44,674 nucleotides of DNA, from contig JBBQNJ010000036.1 of assembly GCA_038329845.1 (NCBI GenBank), forward strand, positions 1-44,674. Reading direction: 5' to 3'. Of this stretch, positions 15,337 through 23,977 are shown piece after piece. The notes below the pieces were generated by a model, which had not been told where the DNA came from, searched no databases, and worked only from the letters and a program-made list of their open reading frames with translations. Each line of letters begins with the position of its first letter. Position 1 is the first letter of the stretch. This DNA is from JBBQNJ01 sp038329845 (GTDB lineage: Bacteria > Planctomycetota > Phycisphaerae > Tepidisphaerales > Tepidisphaeraceae). The position numbers were made by a program, and so were the translations under genes.

Positions 15337-17021
15337 TCCCAGCGCAGGGCCTCGATCGGATGCTTGTTAGAGGCGACGATCGCCGGGACCAGCGCCCCCA
15401 GCACCGAGGAGACGATCGCCACGCCGAGGATCACCATCACCTCGCGCGGGTTCATCGTATTGGGGATGGTGTCGAAGGCATACACCTCGGGGTTCCATAT
15501 CTGGATGTGCAGCGCGCGGCCCATCCAGGCGTGCAATTCGTTGATGTTGTGGACGATCAGCCACCCGAACAGCAGCCCCAGCAGGCTGCCGACCAGCCCG
15601 ATGGCCAGCCCGTAGCCGAGAAAAATGCCCGCCACCCCGGCGTTGGTCGCCCCGACGCTTTTGATGATCCCAATGTCGCGGGTCTTCTCGACCACGATCA
15701 TGTAGAAGATGCAGAAGATCAGAAAAATGGCGACAATGCTGATCATTCCGAACAAAAATGTGACCAAGGCCTTTTCCTTTTCGATCGCGCCCAGCCAGAT
15801 CGCCTGGCTCTGCTCCCAGGTCTGCACGTCGATCACCTGGGCGATCTGGCGCTGCGATGCGACCGAGCGCACGACCTTCTCGACTTCATCGCGCATGGCA
15901 TCCAGGTCGGCACCCGGCTTAAGCTTCACATGCAGGTCGTTGGTCCGTGCCGGCTTGACGCTCGATTTGCCGCTGACGGCGTCGGTCTCGGTCTGTTCAT
16001 CCATCCCCACATACTTTTGCAGCACATCGAACGGAACGTACACCGTCGATTGATCGTATTGCCAGATTTGCGTTCGGCTGTCATCCACGATCCAGAACGG
16101 CCAGTCATGGGCCGCCCCGGCGTCCACGAGGCTGCGGGCGTTGACATCCATCAATGTCAGTTTCACCGGGATCTCGTACAGCCCGCTGAAACGTCCGCTG
16201 ACGGCGCCGCTGGCATCCTTGCGAATGTTCAGCACTCCCGCCCCGGCGATCAGGCCCGGCCATTTCCCCGGATCGATCCCCCGCGCCCGCGGGAGTAGCG
16301 CCTTGTACGGAACCGCCCCGGCATAGGACTCGAGGTAGAGCGCGTTGACCGCCCGCCGATACGCCGGATCGTTCGACAGCGCCAGCAAGCGATCGCGCTC
16401 GGCGGGCAAAAGGGCGGTCATACTGCTGAGGCGTTTGGAATCGGCATCGTAGCGCACCAGCGGATATTCCGGCAGCTCCAGCCCATCGGGCAGCTTTTCG
16501 AGCGGCGCCTGCGCCGGGGTATGCAGCGAGAAACTCGGGCGCTTGGCAAGGTATTCGGCCTTTTCTCGCAGCGCCTTCCGGTCAGCCGGCGAAAAATCGG
16601 TGGTCTTGTCCTCGGCCATCTCCATCCACTTGTTGTGCTGCAACCACAGCGACTCGGGAAAGCGATGGACCTTGCCGATGCGGTCGATGTCGAACCCCAG
16701 CACCTGCACGCCATCGCGTTTGCGGTTGTTGATGTTGATCAGCCCGAAAGTCCGGATGGTGGGGACCGCCGCCTCGACTTGCGGGAGTTTTTCGATCTCG
16801 TCGATCATCGCCTGGTAGTGCGGGAATCCTTCCAGCGACGTGGCCTGGACGAGAATATCGCCGCTAAGCCCATGGAAAGACTCGCGGAACATCCGCAGCC
16901 ATCCGCCCATGACGCTGATGACCACGAGCACCATGGCGGTGCAGAGCATCACCGCGATCAACGACACCCAGGCGATCCGGCGCTTGCGGAGGTATTTGAG
17001 GATGAGGTGGAGTTTGTACAT
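15333..17021 (-). CDS. lolC: ABC transporter permease, LolC/LolE type
   Basis: The product is 562 residues. One N-terminal membrane helix (about 17-40) is followed by a large periplasmic domain of roughly 370 residues. Three C-terminal helices (about 425-450, 470-500 and 525-550) carry the FtsX-like motif DIGIIKSVGATNAGVAGIFLGYG and the ending HPIEALRWE. It partners LolD in extracting lipoproteins from the inner membrane. The periplasmic part is longer than in enterobacterial LolC/LolE (about 400 residues in total), which is common outside proteobacteria. A lipoprotein substrate candidate lies at 43389-44165. Confidence 0.9.
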   Translation of the reverse strand: MYKLHLILKYLRKRRIAWVSLIAVMLCTAMVLVVISVMGGWLRMFRESFHGLSGDILVQATSLEGFPHYQAMIDEIEKLPQVEAAVPTIRTFGLININNRKRDGVQVLGFDIDRIGKVHRFPESLWLQHNKWMEMAEDKTTDFSPADRKALREKAEYLAKRPSFSLHTPAQAPLEKLPDGLELPEYPLVRYDADSKRLSSMTALLPAERDRLLALSNDPAYRRAVNALYLESYAGAVPYKALLPRARGIDPGKWPGLIAGAGVLNIRKDASGAVSGRFSGLYEIPVKLTLMDVNARSLVDAGAAHDWPFWIVDDSRTQIWQYDQSTVYVPFDVLQKYVGMDEQTETDAVSGKSSVKPARTNDLHVKLKPGADLDAMRDEVEKVVRSVASQRQIAQVIDVQTWEQSQAIWLGAIEKEKALVTFLFGMISIVAIFLIFCIFYMIVVEKTRDIGIIKSVGATNAGVAGIFLGYGLAIGLVGSLLGLLFGWLIVHNINELHAWMGRALHIQIWNPEVYAFDTIPNTMNPREVMVILGVAIVSSVLGALVPAIVASNKHPIEALRWE

Positions 17022-17045
17022 GCGAGCGAGCGAGAGTGAGTGAGT

Positions 17046-17342
17046 TCAGTCCAGGACAGCCAGTTCGCGGTGAAGGCCGCGCTCGATCAGTTCTCCCAGA
17101 ACCATGTTCCTGCGTCGGGCAGGGGCGAGTGCTTCGGTGAGCAGTGCCTCGTCATCAAACACAGCACGACGGATGCCGGGCTGTTCGATCCCGGCCTTGC
17201 GAGCCCGCTCGAACCGCACCAGGTTCGCCTTGGTCGCCGGCTTACACCTCAATGTCGGCAGCAGCGCCTCGAATTCGCGGGTTGATTCCGCTAGTTCGGA
17301 TGCCGACATGTCATCCGAGTTCTTGCGTGCGCCTCGTTTCAT
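17046..17342 (-). CDS. Small hypothetical protein
   Basis: The product is 98 residues, highly charged and probably helical. I do not recognise a family. The stretch DDMSASELAESTREFE resembles the N-terminal linker of some antitoxin-like small proteins, which is weak evidence. It starts 18 bases after brnA and ends 24 bases before lolC on the same strand, so it is probably part of the same transcript, as a third member of the toxin-antitoxin insertion or an independent cargo gene. Confidence 0.55.
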   Translation of the reverse strand: MKRGARKNSDDMSASELAESTREFEALLPTLRCKPATKANLVRFERARKAGIEQPGIRRAVFDDEALLTEALAPARRRNMVLGELIERGLHRELAVLD

Positions 17343-17360
17343 CGCAAGGCCATATCCGGC

Positions 17361-17654
17361 TTACTCGACAAATGTCAAGGCGCCATGAGTGCTTTTCTTG
17401 ACGAATTGGTCCATGCTCAGGTTATACTCACCGGCATATCGCGCCATCCGGTCCACCAGGTCGATCGGCAATCGTACCGATACCGTGGCGGCGCCGCGTC
17501 TGGATTTGCCACGCTGAATGCGCTGCCAGAGGCGTTGTTCCTCCGGGGACATCGGCTTGGCCGAATCGGCGATGAATTCCTGGTCGTACTGCTTAACCTC
17601 TTCATCCCGCTCCTCGACTGTCAACGCATCCCAATTTTTTTCGGCTTCGAGCAT
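17361..17654 (-). CDS. brnA: BrnA-like antitoxin (ribbon-helix-helix)
   Basis: The product is 97 residues. A charged N-terminal half is followed by ATVSVRLPIDLVDRMARYAGEYNLSMDQFVKKS, given here as one motif region (about 56-88). That pattern is a ribbon-helix-helix DNA-binding domain: a beta strand of alternating residues, then two helices. In BrnT/BrnA modules the antitoxin binds its own promoter and the RNase toxin. It follows the BrnT-like gene by 16 bases, the usual toxin-first order of this module. Confidence 0.75.
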   Translation of the reverse strand: MLEAEKNWDALTVEERDEEVKQYDQEFIADSAKPMSPEEQRLWQRIQRGKSRRGAATVSVRLPIDLVDRMARYAGEYNLSMDQFVKKSTHGALTFVE

Positions 17655-17670
17655 TTCATTGGATTCCCTT

Positions 17671-18009
17671 TCAGTCCACGAGTTTGAATCGGCGTCGAAA
17701 GCGATGTTTTTCCGCGGGCGTCATTTCCCGTGCATGGATGATATTGGCGAAAGGCTCGTCGCTGTCGGCCAACTCCAACAGCTGATCGTATGCCAGCAGG
17801 CGCGGGTCGATCGACTCGGTCTCTTTCGTTACGAAAATCACCTGAGGATAACGACCTTGAGCGGTGCGCCCGAGCACCGGTTGCCTGCCGTCGCGAATGG
17901 TCTGCGGAAATGGCGGTCGTGCCGAGCCTACCCCCTCTTCGGCTTCACGGGGGTGGATCCCATGCTTGGCGATGTGTTGGGTGTTCCATTTATTCCAAAA
18001 CAGTGACAT
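17671..18009 (-). CDS. brnT: BrnT-like toxin (DUF497 ribonuclease)
   Basis: The product is 112 residues. The family layout is NTQHIAKHGIHPREAEEGV, GRTAQGRYPQVIFVTKE and a C-terminal AREMTPAEKHRFRRR. These match the KHGV..EA, GRT..GR..VVF and ARrat..E...Y blocks of BrnT. It is longer than typical BrnT (about 90 residues), with an extra acidic stretch before the last block. BrnT is a type II RNA-cleaving toxin. The gene starts three bases after the lysS stop, an unusually tight link to a housekeeping gene. Confidence 0.72.
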   Translation of the reverse strand: MSLFWNKWNTQHIAKHGIHPREAEEGVGSARPPFPQTIRDGRQPVLGRTAQGRYPQVIFVTKETESIDPRLLAYDQLLELADSDEPFANIIHAREMTPAEKHRFRRRFKLVD

Positions 18010-18012
18010 CGC

Positions 18013-19506
18013 TCACTCCGTCGGGCGCATCAGCGGGAACAGGATCACGTCGCGGATGCTTTCGGCACCGCTGAGCATCATGATCAGGCGGTCCACGCCC
18101 AATCCCAACCCGCCGGCGGGGGGCATGCCGTAGCGAAGCGCCGTGAGAAAATCCTCATCCACCTTCTGCTGTTCCTCGGCGTCGCCGACCTGGTGATGAA
18201 AGTGCCGGGCCTGCACGTCGGGATCGTTCAATTCGCTATAACCGGGAGAAATCTCCACCCCGTTGATCGCCAGTTCGTACACATCCGCAAAATACGGGTC
18301 GTCGCGGTTCTCGCGGGCCAGCGGAATGATCACGCTGGGCACGTGCGTGACGAAACAGGGGTCGATCAACGTCGGCTCGATCAGCTTCTCGTACACCTCC
18401 TGCAACTGCTCGGCCGCCGAGCCTTTGAGCGACAGGTCCTTGCCGGGATTCTTCTCTCGAAGCGCGGCGATCTGTTCGGCGGTGAGCGCCTCTTTACTGA
18501 AGGTCCAGCCGGTCCGCTCGGCGACCAGCTCGGTGATGCGCACGCGCCGCCACGGGCGGGTGAGGTTGATCCGCCGGCGCTCGGTGCCGTCCTCGTCGCG
18601 GTGGATGATCTCCAGCCCGCCGAACAACCGCTCGGCGATGTGGCAGATCATCCCCTCGACCAGGTCGGCCATCGTCTGCCACGATCCATAGGCCTGGTAG
18701 GCCTCGAGCATGGTGAACTCGGGGTTATGACGCGGGCTGATCCCCTCGTTGCGGAAGTTGCGGTTAATCTCGAAAACCCTGCTCATCCCCCCGACCAGCA
18801 GGCGCTTGAGATACAACTCGGGCGCGATCCGCAGATACAGCGGCATATCCAGCGCGTTGTGATGGGTGACGAACGGCCGGGCCGCGGCACCGCCGGCGAG
18901 CGGCTGCATCATCGGAGTCTCGACCTCCTCGAAACCGCGCCCGCGCAGATAATCGCGCATCTCCTGCACGATCCGGATGCGCAATTTCGCCAGGCGCATG
19001 ACCTGGGGATTGGCCCATAGATCGACGTATCGCTGGCGGTAGCGCAGCTCGACATCACTTAGCCCTTCCCACTTGGCCGGCGGCGGCAGCAGGCTCTTGG
19101 ACGACATCGCCAGGGTCTTGGACCACACGGTGACCTCGCCGGTCTTGGTGGCGCCGAGCGGGCCTTGGACGGTGATCTGGTCGCCTAAGTCGGTGAGCTT
19201 AACAACCTGCCAGTCCGCCTCCGTCAGCCGGCGCTTGTCCATCGCCACCTGCAATTCCCCCGTTTCATCGCGCAGTCGCCAGAAGTGCAGCTTTCCCATG
19301 TCGCGGATAAAAACGACTCGGCCCGCGGCGTTGACGACTGGCCCGCCGTCTTGTCCCATGTCCGGGCGGTGCAGGGCGCGGATCTCCTCCAGCGGGCGCA
19401 GATTCTCGACGGCCTGGCCGTAGGGATCGATCCCCAATTCGCGTAATTTCGCCGCTTTCTGGCGACGTTCGAGTTCGTAAGTGTTGCGCGGGGTGACCGG
19501 GTCCAT
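18013..19506 (-). CDS. lysS: Lysine--tRNA ligase (class II)
   Basis: It charges tRNA-Lys with lysine. The 498 residues from ATG 19506 have an N-terminal OB-fold anticodon-binding domain and the class II motifs. Motif 2 reads FRNEGISPRHNPEFTMLEAY and motif 3 GLGLGVDRLIMMLSG. The conserved ELAINGVEISPGYSELNDP is also present. The reading frame continues upstream to 19764, but those residues are not LysRS-like and overlap the divergent gene, so the start is set at MDPVTPRNTYELERR. It heads the minus-strand run that continues into brnT. Confidence 0.95.
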   Translation of the reverse strand: MDPVTPRNTYELERRQKAAKLRELGIDPYGQAVENLRPLEEIRALHRPDMGQDGGPVVNAAGRVVFIRDMGKLHFWRLRDETGELQVAMDKRRLTEADWQVVKLTDLGDQITVQGPLGATKTGEVTVWSKTLAMSSKSLLPPPAKWEGLSDVELRYRQRYVDLWANPQVMRLAKLRIRIVQEMRDYLRGRGFEEVETPMMQPLAGGAAARPFVTHHNALDMPLYLRIAPELYLKRLLVGGMSRVFEINRNFRNEGISPRHNPEFTMLEAYQAYGSWQTMADLVEGMICHIAERLFGGLEIIHRDEDGTERRRINLTRPWRRVRITELVAERTGWTFSKEALTAEQIAALREKNPGKDLSLKGSAAEQLQEVYEKLIEPTLIDPCFVTHVPSVIIPLARENRDDPYFADVYELAINGVEISPGYSELNDPDVQARHFHHQVGDAEEQQKVDEDFLTALRYGMPPAGGLGLGVDRLIMMLSGAESIRDVILFPLMRPTE

Positions 19507-19633
19507 GTTGTTCGATGGCAAAAGTGAGGCGATGATAGTCGCAAAGGCCGAAAAAGGTAGGGGACCCTTGCGTGGGGCGGTGGTTCGCTCGGCGCCGGGC
19601 CGCCGAAGCGGTTGAATCGGAGTGGCGGATGTG

Positions 19634-20887
19634 ATGAAGCCAGGCCGCTGGATCAATTTGATGATGGTGGCCGCAGCGCTGCTGGCGGCGGCGGCGCCGC
19701 TGCGCGGCCAGGGGTTCGTCAGCGTCAACCGCCCCGACGCCGCCGGTGCGCTGCGCCTGCTCAACGCCCGCCACTACCGGATTCACACGGATCTGGATCC
19801 GGCGCTGGTCGAGGATCTGGCCCGGCGGATGGACGCGATGTACGACGAGTACGATCGACGTCTGTCGGCGTTCGGGGCCGCAAAAGCGCCTCGCTTCGAG
19901 GTCTACTTGTTCCAGTCCCAGGCCGATTATCTGCGATTCAGCGGCGAGCGATGGAAGAACACCGGGGGGATTTTCATGTCCGCCCGCGATGTGCTGGCGG
20001 CATTTCTCGACGGCCAGGGGCGCGATGCGTTGCGGCGGACGCTCCAGCACGAAGCGTTCCATCAATTCGCCCTGCATGCCATGGGGCCGGCGCTGCCGGT
20101 CTGGCTGAACGAAGGGCTGGCGCAGGTGTTCGAGGAAGGGTTGTGGACGGGCACGGGGTTCTGGATCGGCGAGATTCCTCCGCGACGGCTGCGACAGCTC
20201 GATTACGATATGCGCGAGCGGCGATTGACGGACTTTGCGACTTTCATGCGCCTCGACCACGAGCAGTGGGCCCGGCGACTGGAAGACCCCGGCGCCGGTG
20301 CCACCCAATACAACCAGGCCTGGGCGATGGTCCATTTTCTGGTGCAGGCGAACGACGATGATGGAACGCCGCGGTATCGGGCCCGACTGATTCGCTGGCT
20401 CCAGCGCATCCACGGCGGGGATGATTCCGAAGCGGCGTTCGAGCAGGTCTTCAGCGCGAATATCGAAGGATTTCAAAAGCGTTTCGTGGAATACGCCCGG
20501 GCGATGACCCCGACGCCGGCCGCGTCCTATGTCGAGCGCATGGAGGTGCTGGGGGATATGATGCTCGAGCTGCGCGGGGCCGGGGCGGCACGCTGGCAGG
20601 GCATCGACGAGTTCCGCGACGCCGTGCGGCAGGGAAGGCTTCGATTGCAATACACCAAGACGCAAGTGAAGTGGATCACCGATCCGGATCCCGAGCGATA
20701 TTTCCGCGACTTGGACGATCGAACGCTGATTCCCGATCGGCTGTCGTTGTCGCCGCGACGTTCGAGTGAACTGCCCGACATCGTGCTGGATTTCTCGCAG
20801 TCGCTGCGACTGCGCACGCGGTTTCATTCCGCCGCCGATGGCAAGTGGGAGCGGGAAGTGCTGAGCGAGGCCCGCGATGGGCGATGA
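19634..20887 (+). CDS. Exported DUF1570-type metallopeptidase-like protein
   Basis: The product is 417 residues. An N-terminal signal peptide (hydrophobic MMVAAALLAAAAPLRG) is followed by a domain with the gluzincin-like zinc motif HEAFH at 139-143. A downstream NEGLAQ follows at 159-164, whose Glu is the expected third ligand. DUF1570 proteins are common in planctomycetes and are predicted, but not proven, to be peptidases. The ATG at 19634 is chosen over a GTG at 19622 because GGAG lies 12 bases before it. Its 3' end overlaps folK by 11 bases, implying coupled translation. Confidence 0.8.
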   Translation: MKPGRWINLMMVAAALLAAAAPLRGQGFVSVNRPDAAGALRLLNARHYRIHTDLDPALVEDLARRMDAMYDEYDRRLSAFGAAKAPRFEVYLFQSQADYLRFSGERWKNTGGIFMSARDVLAAFLDGQGRDALRRTLQHEAFHQFALHAMGPALPVWLNEGLAQVFEEGLWTGTGFWIGEIPPRRLRQLDYDMRERRLTDFATFMRLDHEQWARRLEDPGAGATQYNQAWAMVHFLVQANDDDGTPRYRARLIRWLQRIHGGDDSEAAFEQVFSANIEGFQKRFVEYARAMTPTPAASYVERMEVLGDMMLELRGAGAARWQGIDEFRDAVRQGRLRLQYTKTQVKWITDPDPERYFRDLDDRTLIPDRLSLSPRRSSELPDIVLDFSQSLRLRTRFHSAADGKWEREVLSEARDGR

Positions 20888-21386
20888 AGCCCTCGCACCG
20901 CCGACGGGATCTAATCGCTGGACGACGGCGCACCTGGCGATGGGCGCCAATCTCGGCGACCGCGCCGCCAATATCGCCGCGGCGATCGCGCAGTTGCGCG
21001 CGTTGGGGGCGGTGCGACGGCTGCGCATGTCTTCGCTGATTGAAAACCCCGCTGTGGGTGGGCCCGCCGGTGCCCCGGCGTTTCTCAATGCCGCCGCGGA
21101 GATTCAAACCACCCTGAGCGCCGGGGAGCTGCTGGAAACGCTGTTACGAATCGAATCGTCGCTGGGCCGCGTTCGCGCCCAGCGCTGGGCGCCTCGCCTG
21201 ATCGATCTGGACTTGCTGCTGTATGGTGATCTGGTAATTCACCAACCGGGATTGATCGTTCCGCATCCCCTGATGCACGAGCGGCGATTCGTGCTGCAAC
21301 CGCTGAACGAAATCGCGCCGAACGTAGTGCATCCGGTGTTCGGCCTGACGATCACCGAACTGCTGGCCCGGCGTCCCGTGACATGA
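20877..21386 (+). CDS. folK: 2-amino-4-hydroxy-6-hydroxymethyldihydropteridine pyrophosphokinase
   Basis: It transfers pyrophosphate from ATP to the pterin in folate synthesis. The 169 residues contain MGANLGDR, ENPAVGGPAGAPAFLNAA, ESSLGRVRAQRWAPRLIDLDLLLYG (the HPPK signature region) and VPHPLMHERRFVLQPLNEIAP. The length is normal for a single-domain HPPK. It overlaps the end of the DUF1570 gene by 11 bases. folP and folB are not in the window. Confidence 0.93.
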   Translation: MGDEALAPPTGSNRWTTAHLAMGANLGDRAANIAAAIAQLRALGAVRRLRMSSLIENPAVGGPAGAPAFLNAAAEIQTTLSAGELLETLLRIESSLGRVRAQRWAPRLIDLDLLLYGDLVIHQPGLIVPHPLMHERRFVLQPLNEIAPNVVHPVFGLTITELLARRPVT

Positions 21387-21474
21387 TTTATCCCCCGACC
21401 CGGAATGCCATCGACTCTTCTTGTGGTGAAGGCCTCTGGCATGCATGGCTTGTGGCCAAATGCAGGCTGGAAGC

Positions 21475-21630
21475 CCGCACCACAAACTACGATGGAAACG
21501 AATGGCATAGAATCGAAGACTCCCGACCCCTTCACCGGATCCGCACCAAAAACTGCGCCGGAAACCAAGGGCACAGAATCGAAGACTCCCGACCCCTTCA
21601 CCGGATCCGACCCCTTCATCGGATCGGGAG
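21475..21630. repeat. 66-base tandem repeat, two full copies plus a partial third
   Basis: Copies lie at 21475-21540 and 21541-21606, followed by a partial third from 21607. The shared 3' part includes AGAATCGAAGACTCCCGACC and CCTTCACCGGATCCG. It fills the space between the convergent folK and rluA genes. The left edge overlaps a second dispersed element, GCAGGCTGGAAGCCCGCACC at 21462-21485, related to one at 36423-36446. No protein-coding role is supported. Confidence 0.85.
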
Positions 21631-21631
21631 G

Positions 21632-22489
21632 TCACCTTTCAGGCGTTGGCGGCGGATCGCGCTGCAAATATTCGATCAGCTCGGACGGCGGCTCGATGCT
21701 GAACACGACGGGTTTTCCCGTGCGTGGATGGATGAACTCGAGATTCACCGCCGCCAGCAGCAGGCGGGGCGCGGGGGCGCCGCCGTAAACGGTGTCGCCG
21801 ACGATGGGATAGCCGCGTTCGGACAGATGAACGCGGATCTGGTGTTTTCGGCCTGTATGCAGGCGAATGCGCAGCAGCGCCTGGCCATTTTTGGCGCTGA
21901 CGGTGACGTAATCGGTGACAGCGTTCATGCCCGATGGAGATCGAACCGAGTGGACGGTTCCATCGGCTCGCTCGACGAGGTTGGACCGGATTTGCCCGCG
22001 GTCCGGCGACGGTGCGGGGCGGACGACCGCGAGATACTCGCGGCCGATCGTCCGCCGCCGCAATTGCGATTTCAGCGAGCGATAGGCGACGGGGTTTTTG
22101 GTCAAGACCAACAGCCCCGAGGCATCGCGATCGAGCCGATGGATCAAGCCAAGCATGGCCCGCGGGTCTCTGCTCGCCAAATCGGCCCGAACCATCTCGA
22201 CCAGAGTTTTTCGTCGATCGCGCGGCCCGGACTGGGTGATCAGCCCGGCGGGCTTGTCCACCACCAGAAGGTCGGCGTCTTCGTAGACGGTCCGGAACCC
22301 GGGGTCCAGGCGGCGGACGATTGCCGGCGACGCCGGCGCTATTTCACACTTGGCCGATTCTCCGACCGGCTGGGAAAGCCGCCGGACGATCGCTCCATCG
22401 ACGCGGACCCGCCCGGCCTCGAGCAGCCGCCGAAGCGTCGTCCGCTTGGCGGTGGGGAGCTTTTCGACCAATAAGTCCAATACAGTCAT
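21632..22489 (-). CDS. RluA-family RNA pseudouridine synthase
   Basis: It isomerises uridine to pseudouridine in rRNA or tRNA. The 285 residues from ATG 22489 comprise an N-terminal S4 RNA-binding domain (about 1-60) and the synthase domain. That domain holds DADLLVVDKPAGLITQ and IHRLDRDASGLLVLTK (catalytic Asp120), then GREYLAV, LHTGRKHQIRVHL and PIVGDTVYGG. This is the RluA/RluD architecture. The frame stays open to 23707 but has no such features upstream, and it would overlap the protease gene on the other strand. Confidence 0.92.
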   Translation of the reverse strand: MTVLDLLVEKLPTAKRTTLRRLLEAGRVRVDGAIVRRLSQPVGESAKCEIAPASPAIVRRLDPGFRTVYEDADLLVVDKPAGLITQSGPRDRRKTLVEMVRADLASRDPRAMLGLIHRLDRDASGLLVLTKNPVAYRSLKSQLRRRTIGREYLAVVRPAPSPDRGQIRSNLVERADGTVHSVRSPSGMNAVTDYVTVSAKNGQALLRIRLHTGRKHQIRVHLSERGYPIVGDTVYGGAPAPRLLLAAVNLEFIHPRTGKPVVFSIEPPSELIEYLQRDPPPTPER

Positions 22490-22762
22490 GGGTTTACGCA
22501 GAACATCCCCCTCGCCGCGATCCCGGGAGGGTCTGCCCGCATTTTCTTGTACTTCCCGGTTTCCCGAGGGAAAACGCGGTTTCCGAATGGCCATGATGGC
22601 GGGTTTCCTGAACCCGTGCAAAAATCCGTGGGCACGCCCTCCAGAGACGAATTCGCAGAATAATCTGGACGGGCAGGGGATCGAGTATATATAGTATGTC
22701 GCTCCGTTTCGATTGGTGATCCAAGCGAGCGACGGGCGAGGGCATTCACGAGGGCAAATCGT

Positions 22763-23827
22763 ATGCAATTGCAATGGCTCACGCGCGGCGCCCTTCTGGC
22801 GGGCATGGCGATGGGTTCGGCGGCCGCGTCGGCGGCGACGATCCGAGACGACGGGCTGGATATCAGCTACACCGCGCTGTCGGCGCTGCCGCAATATTCG
22901 GCCAGCGGATACATCACCGTCAATACCGGCGGCTCGCCCAGCCTGGGGTCCGGGACGTTGATCGCGTCCAATTGGGTATTGACCGCCGCTCACATGGTCA
23001 CGCGAGACGTTGCGGGAACCCAAGTGGTCTGGTCGCTCGATCGCTTCTCCTTTGGACAGGGCACGGCACGATCCCCTATCACAGGGCCTTATACCGCCGC
23101 CGAGGTGATCGTCGCTGCGGGCTGGAACGGGAATCCCGCCTTGGGCAATGACCTGGCCCTGATTCGGCTGACAGCGCCGATTGCCGGGGCGACTCCCGCG
23201 CCGCTCTACAACGCCACGACACTGGGGACGGAAAAAGGTCAAGCCGCGACGGTTGTCGGCTATTCCTACAACACCGGCACGGGCTTGACCGGCGGCAACA
23301 CCGCCACCAGCGCCCGCCGGGCCGCCACCAACGTCGTCGACGCCTTCGGCGGAGAGATCATCCCTGGAAGTAACGCCGCTGGGACGGCCATGAACTCCGA
23401 CTTCACCCCGCTGGATGGGCGGGTAATGCTTACGGATTTCGATTCGCCCGACAACGGCACGAGCGTCAACCGACCGGGCGACCCGAGCGACTATTACAAC
23501 CTGATGGGCGGCGGCGATCCCACCGCCGTCGAGGGCGCCCAAATCCACGGCGACAGCGGCGGGGGGCTTTTCATCGACGTGGCCGGAACCACCTACCTCG
23601 CCGGCGTGACGAGCTTCGTCGATTGGTTCGATAACACCCCGATGGCCCACGCGGGAAAATTCGGAATGTACGGTGATCTGAACGGTTTTATGCGGGTCTC
23701 GCCGCACCTGGCGTGGATCAACGCCTCGATCCCCGAGCCGGGGGGCGCGGCGGTGCTGATGGGCTTGGGCCTTTGGAATCTGACGGGTCGGGGCCGTCGG
23801 CGGCGAAGTTCATTCAAACAGGGTTGA
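22763..23827 (+). CDS. Exported trypsin-like serine protease with PEP-CTERM anchor
   Basis: The product is 354 residues. Signal peptide 1-25 is followed by an S1-family protease domain with His77 (WVLTAAHMV), Asp130 (GNDLALIRL) and Ser265 (HGDSGGGLF), a complete triad. The C-terminus is SIPEPGGAAV, a short hydrophobic stretch and RGRRRR. This is a PEP-CTERM sorting signal, normally processed by an exosortase so that the protein is displayed at or released from the surface. GAGGG lies eight bases before the ATG. It is followed by a second PEP-CTERM protease at 23978. No exosortase gene is in the window. Confidence 0.92.
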   Translation: MQLQWLTRGALLAGMAMGSAAASAATIRDDGLDISYTALSALPQYSASGYITVNTGGSPSLGSGTLIASNWVLTAAHMVTRDVAGTQVVWSLDRFSFGQGTARSPITGPYTAAEVIVAAGWNGNPALGNDLALIRLTAPIAGATPAPLYNATTLGTEKGQAATVVGYSYNTGTGLTGGNTATSARRAATNVVDAFGGEIIPGSNAAGTAMNSDFTPLDGRVMLTDFDSPDNGTSVNRPGDPSDYYNLMGGGDPTAVEGAQIHGDSGGGLFIDVAGTTYLAGVTSFVDWFDNTPMAHAGKFGMYGDLNGFMRVSPHLAWINASIPEPGGAAVLMGLGLWNLTGRGRRRRSSFKQG

Positions 23828-23977
23828 CTGCGGGTTATCCCGCAAGAAAAGAAAACTTCGCGCGGCGCGGAATTTCTCTTGCATTCAGGAAAATTTGTGG
23901 TCTAATTCACACTTCGTGGGGTTGGAATCACTGGAATCGGGCTCGCTCGAGCCGGGAAATGGGCAGGAGGTTCTTCG

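Noticed and set aside
19265..21088. 607-codon minus-strand frame opposite the DUF1570 and folK genes
   Set aside because: It overlaps lysS and lacks motifs, while plus-strand genes have signal peptide, HExxH and HPPK signatures.
22490..23707. Long N-terminal extension of the pseudouridine synthase frame
   Set aside because: The extension opposes the serine protease and is not RluA-like; the ATG at 22489 fits the family start.
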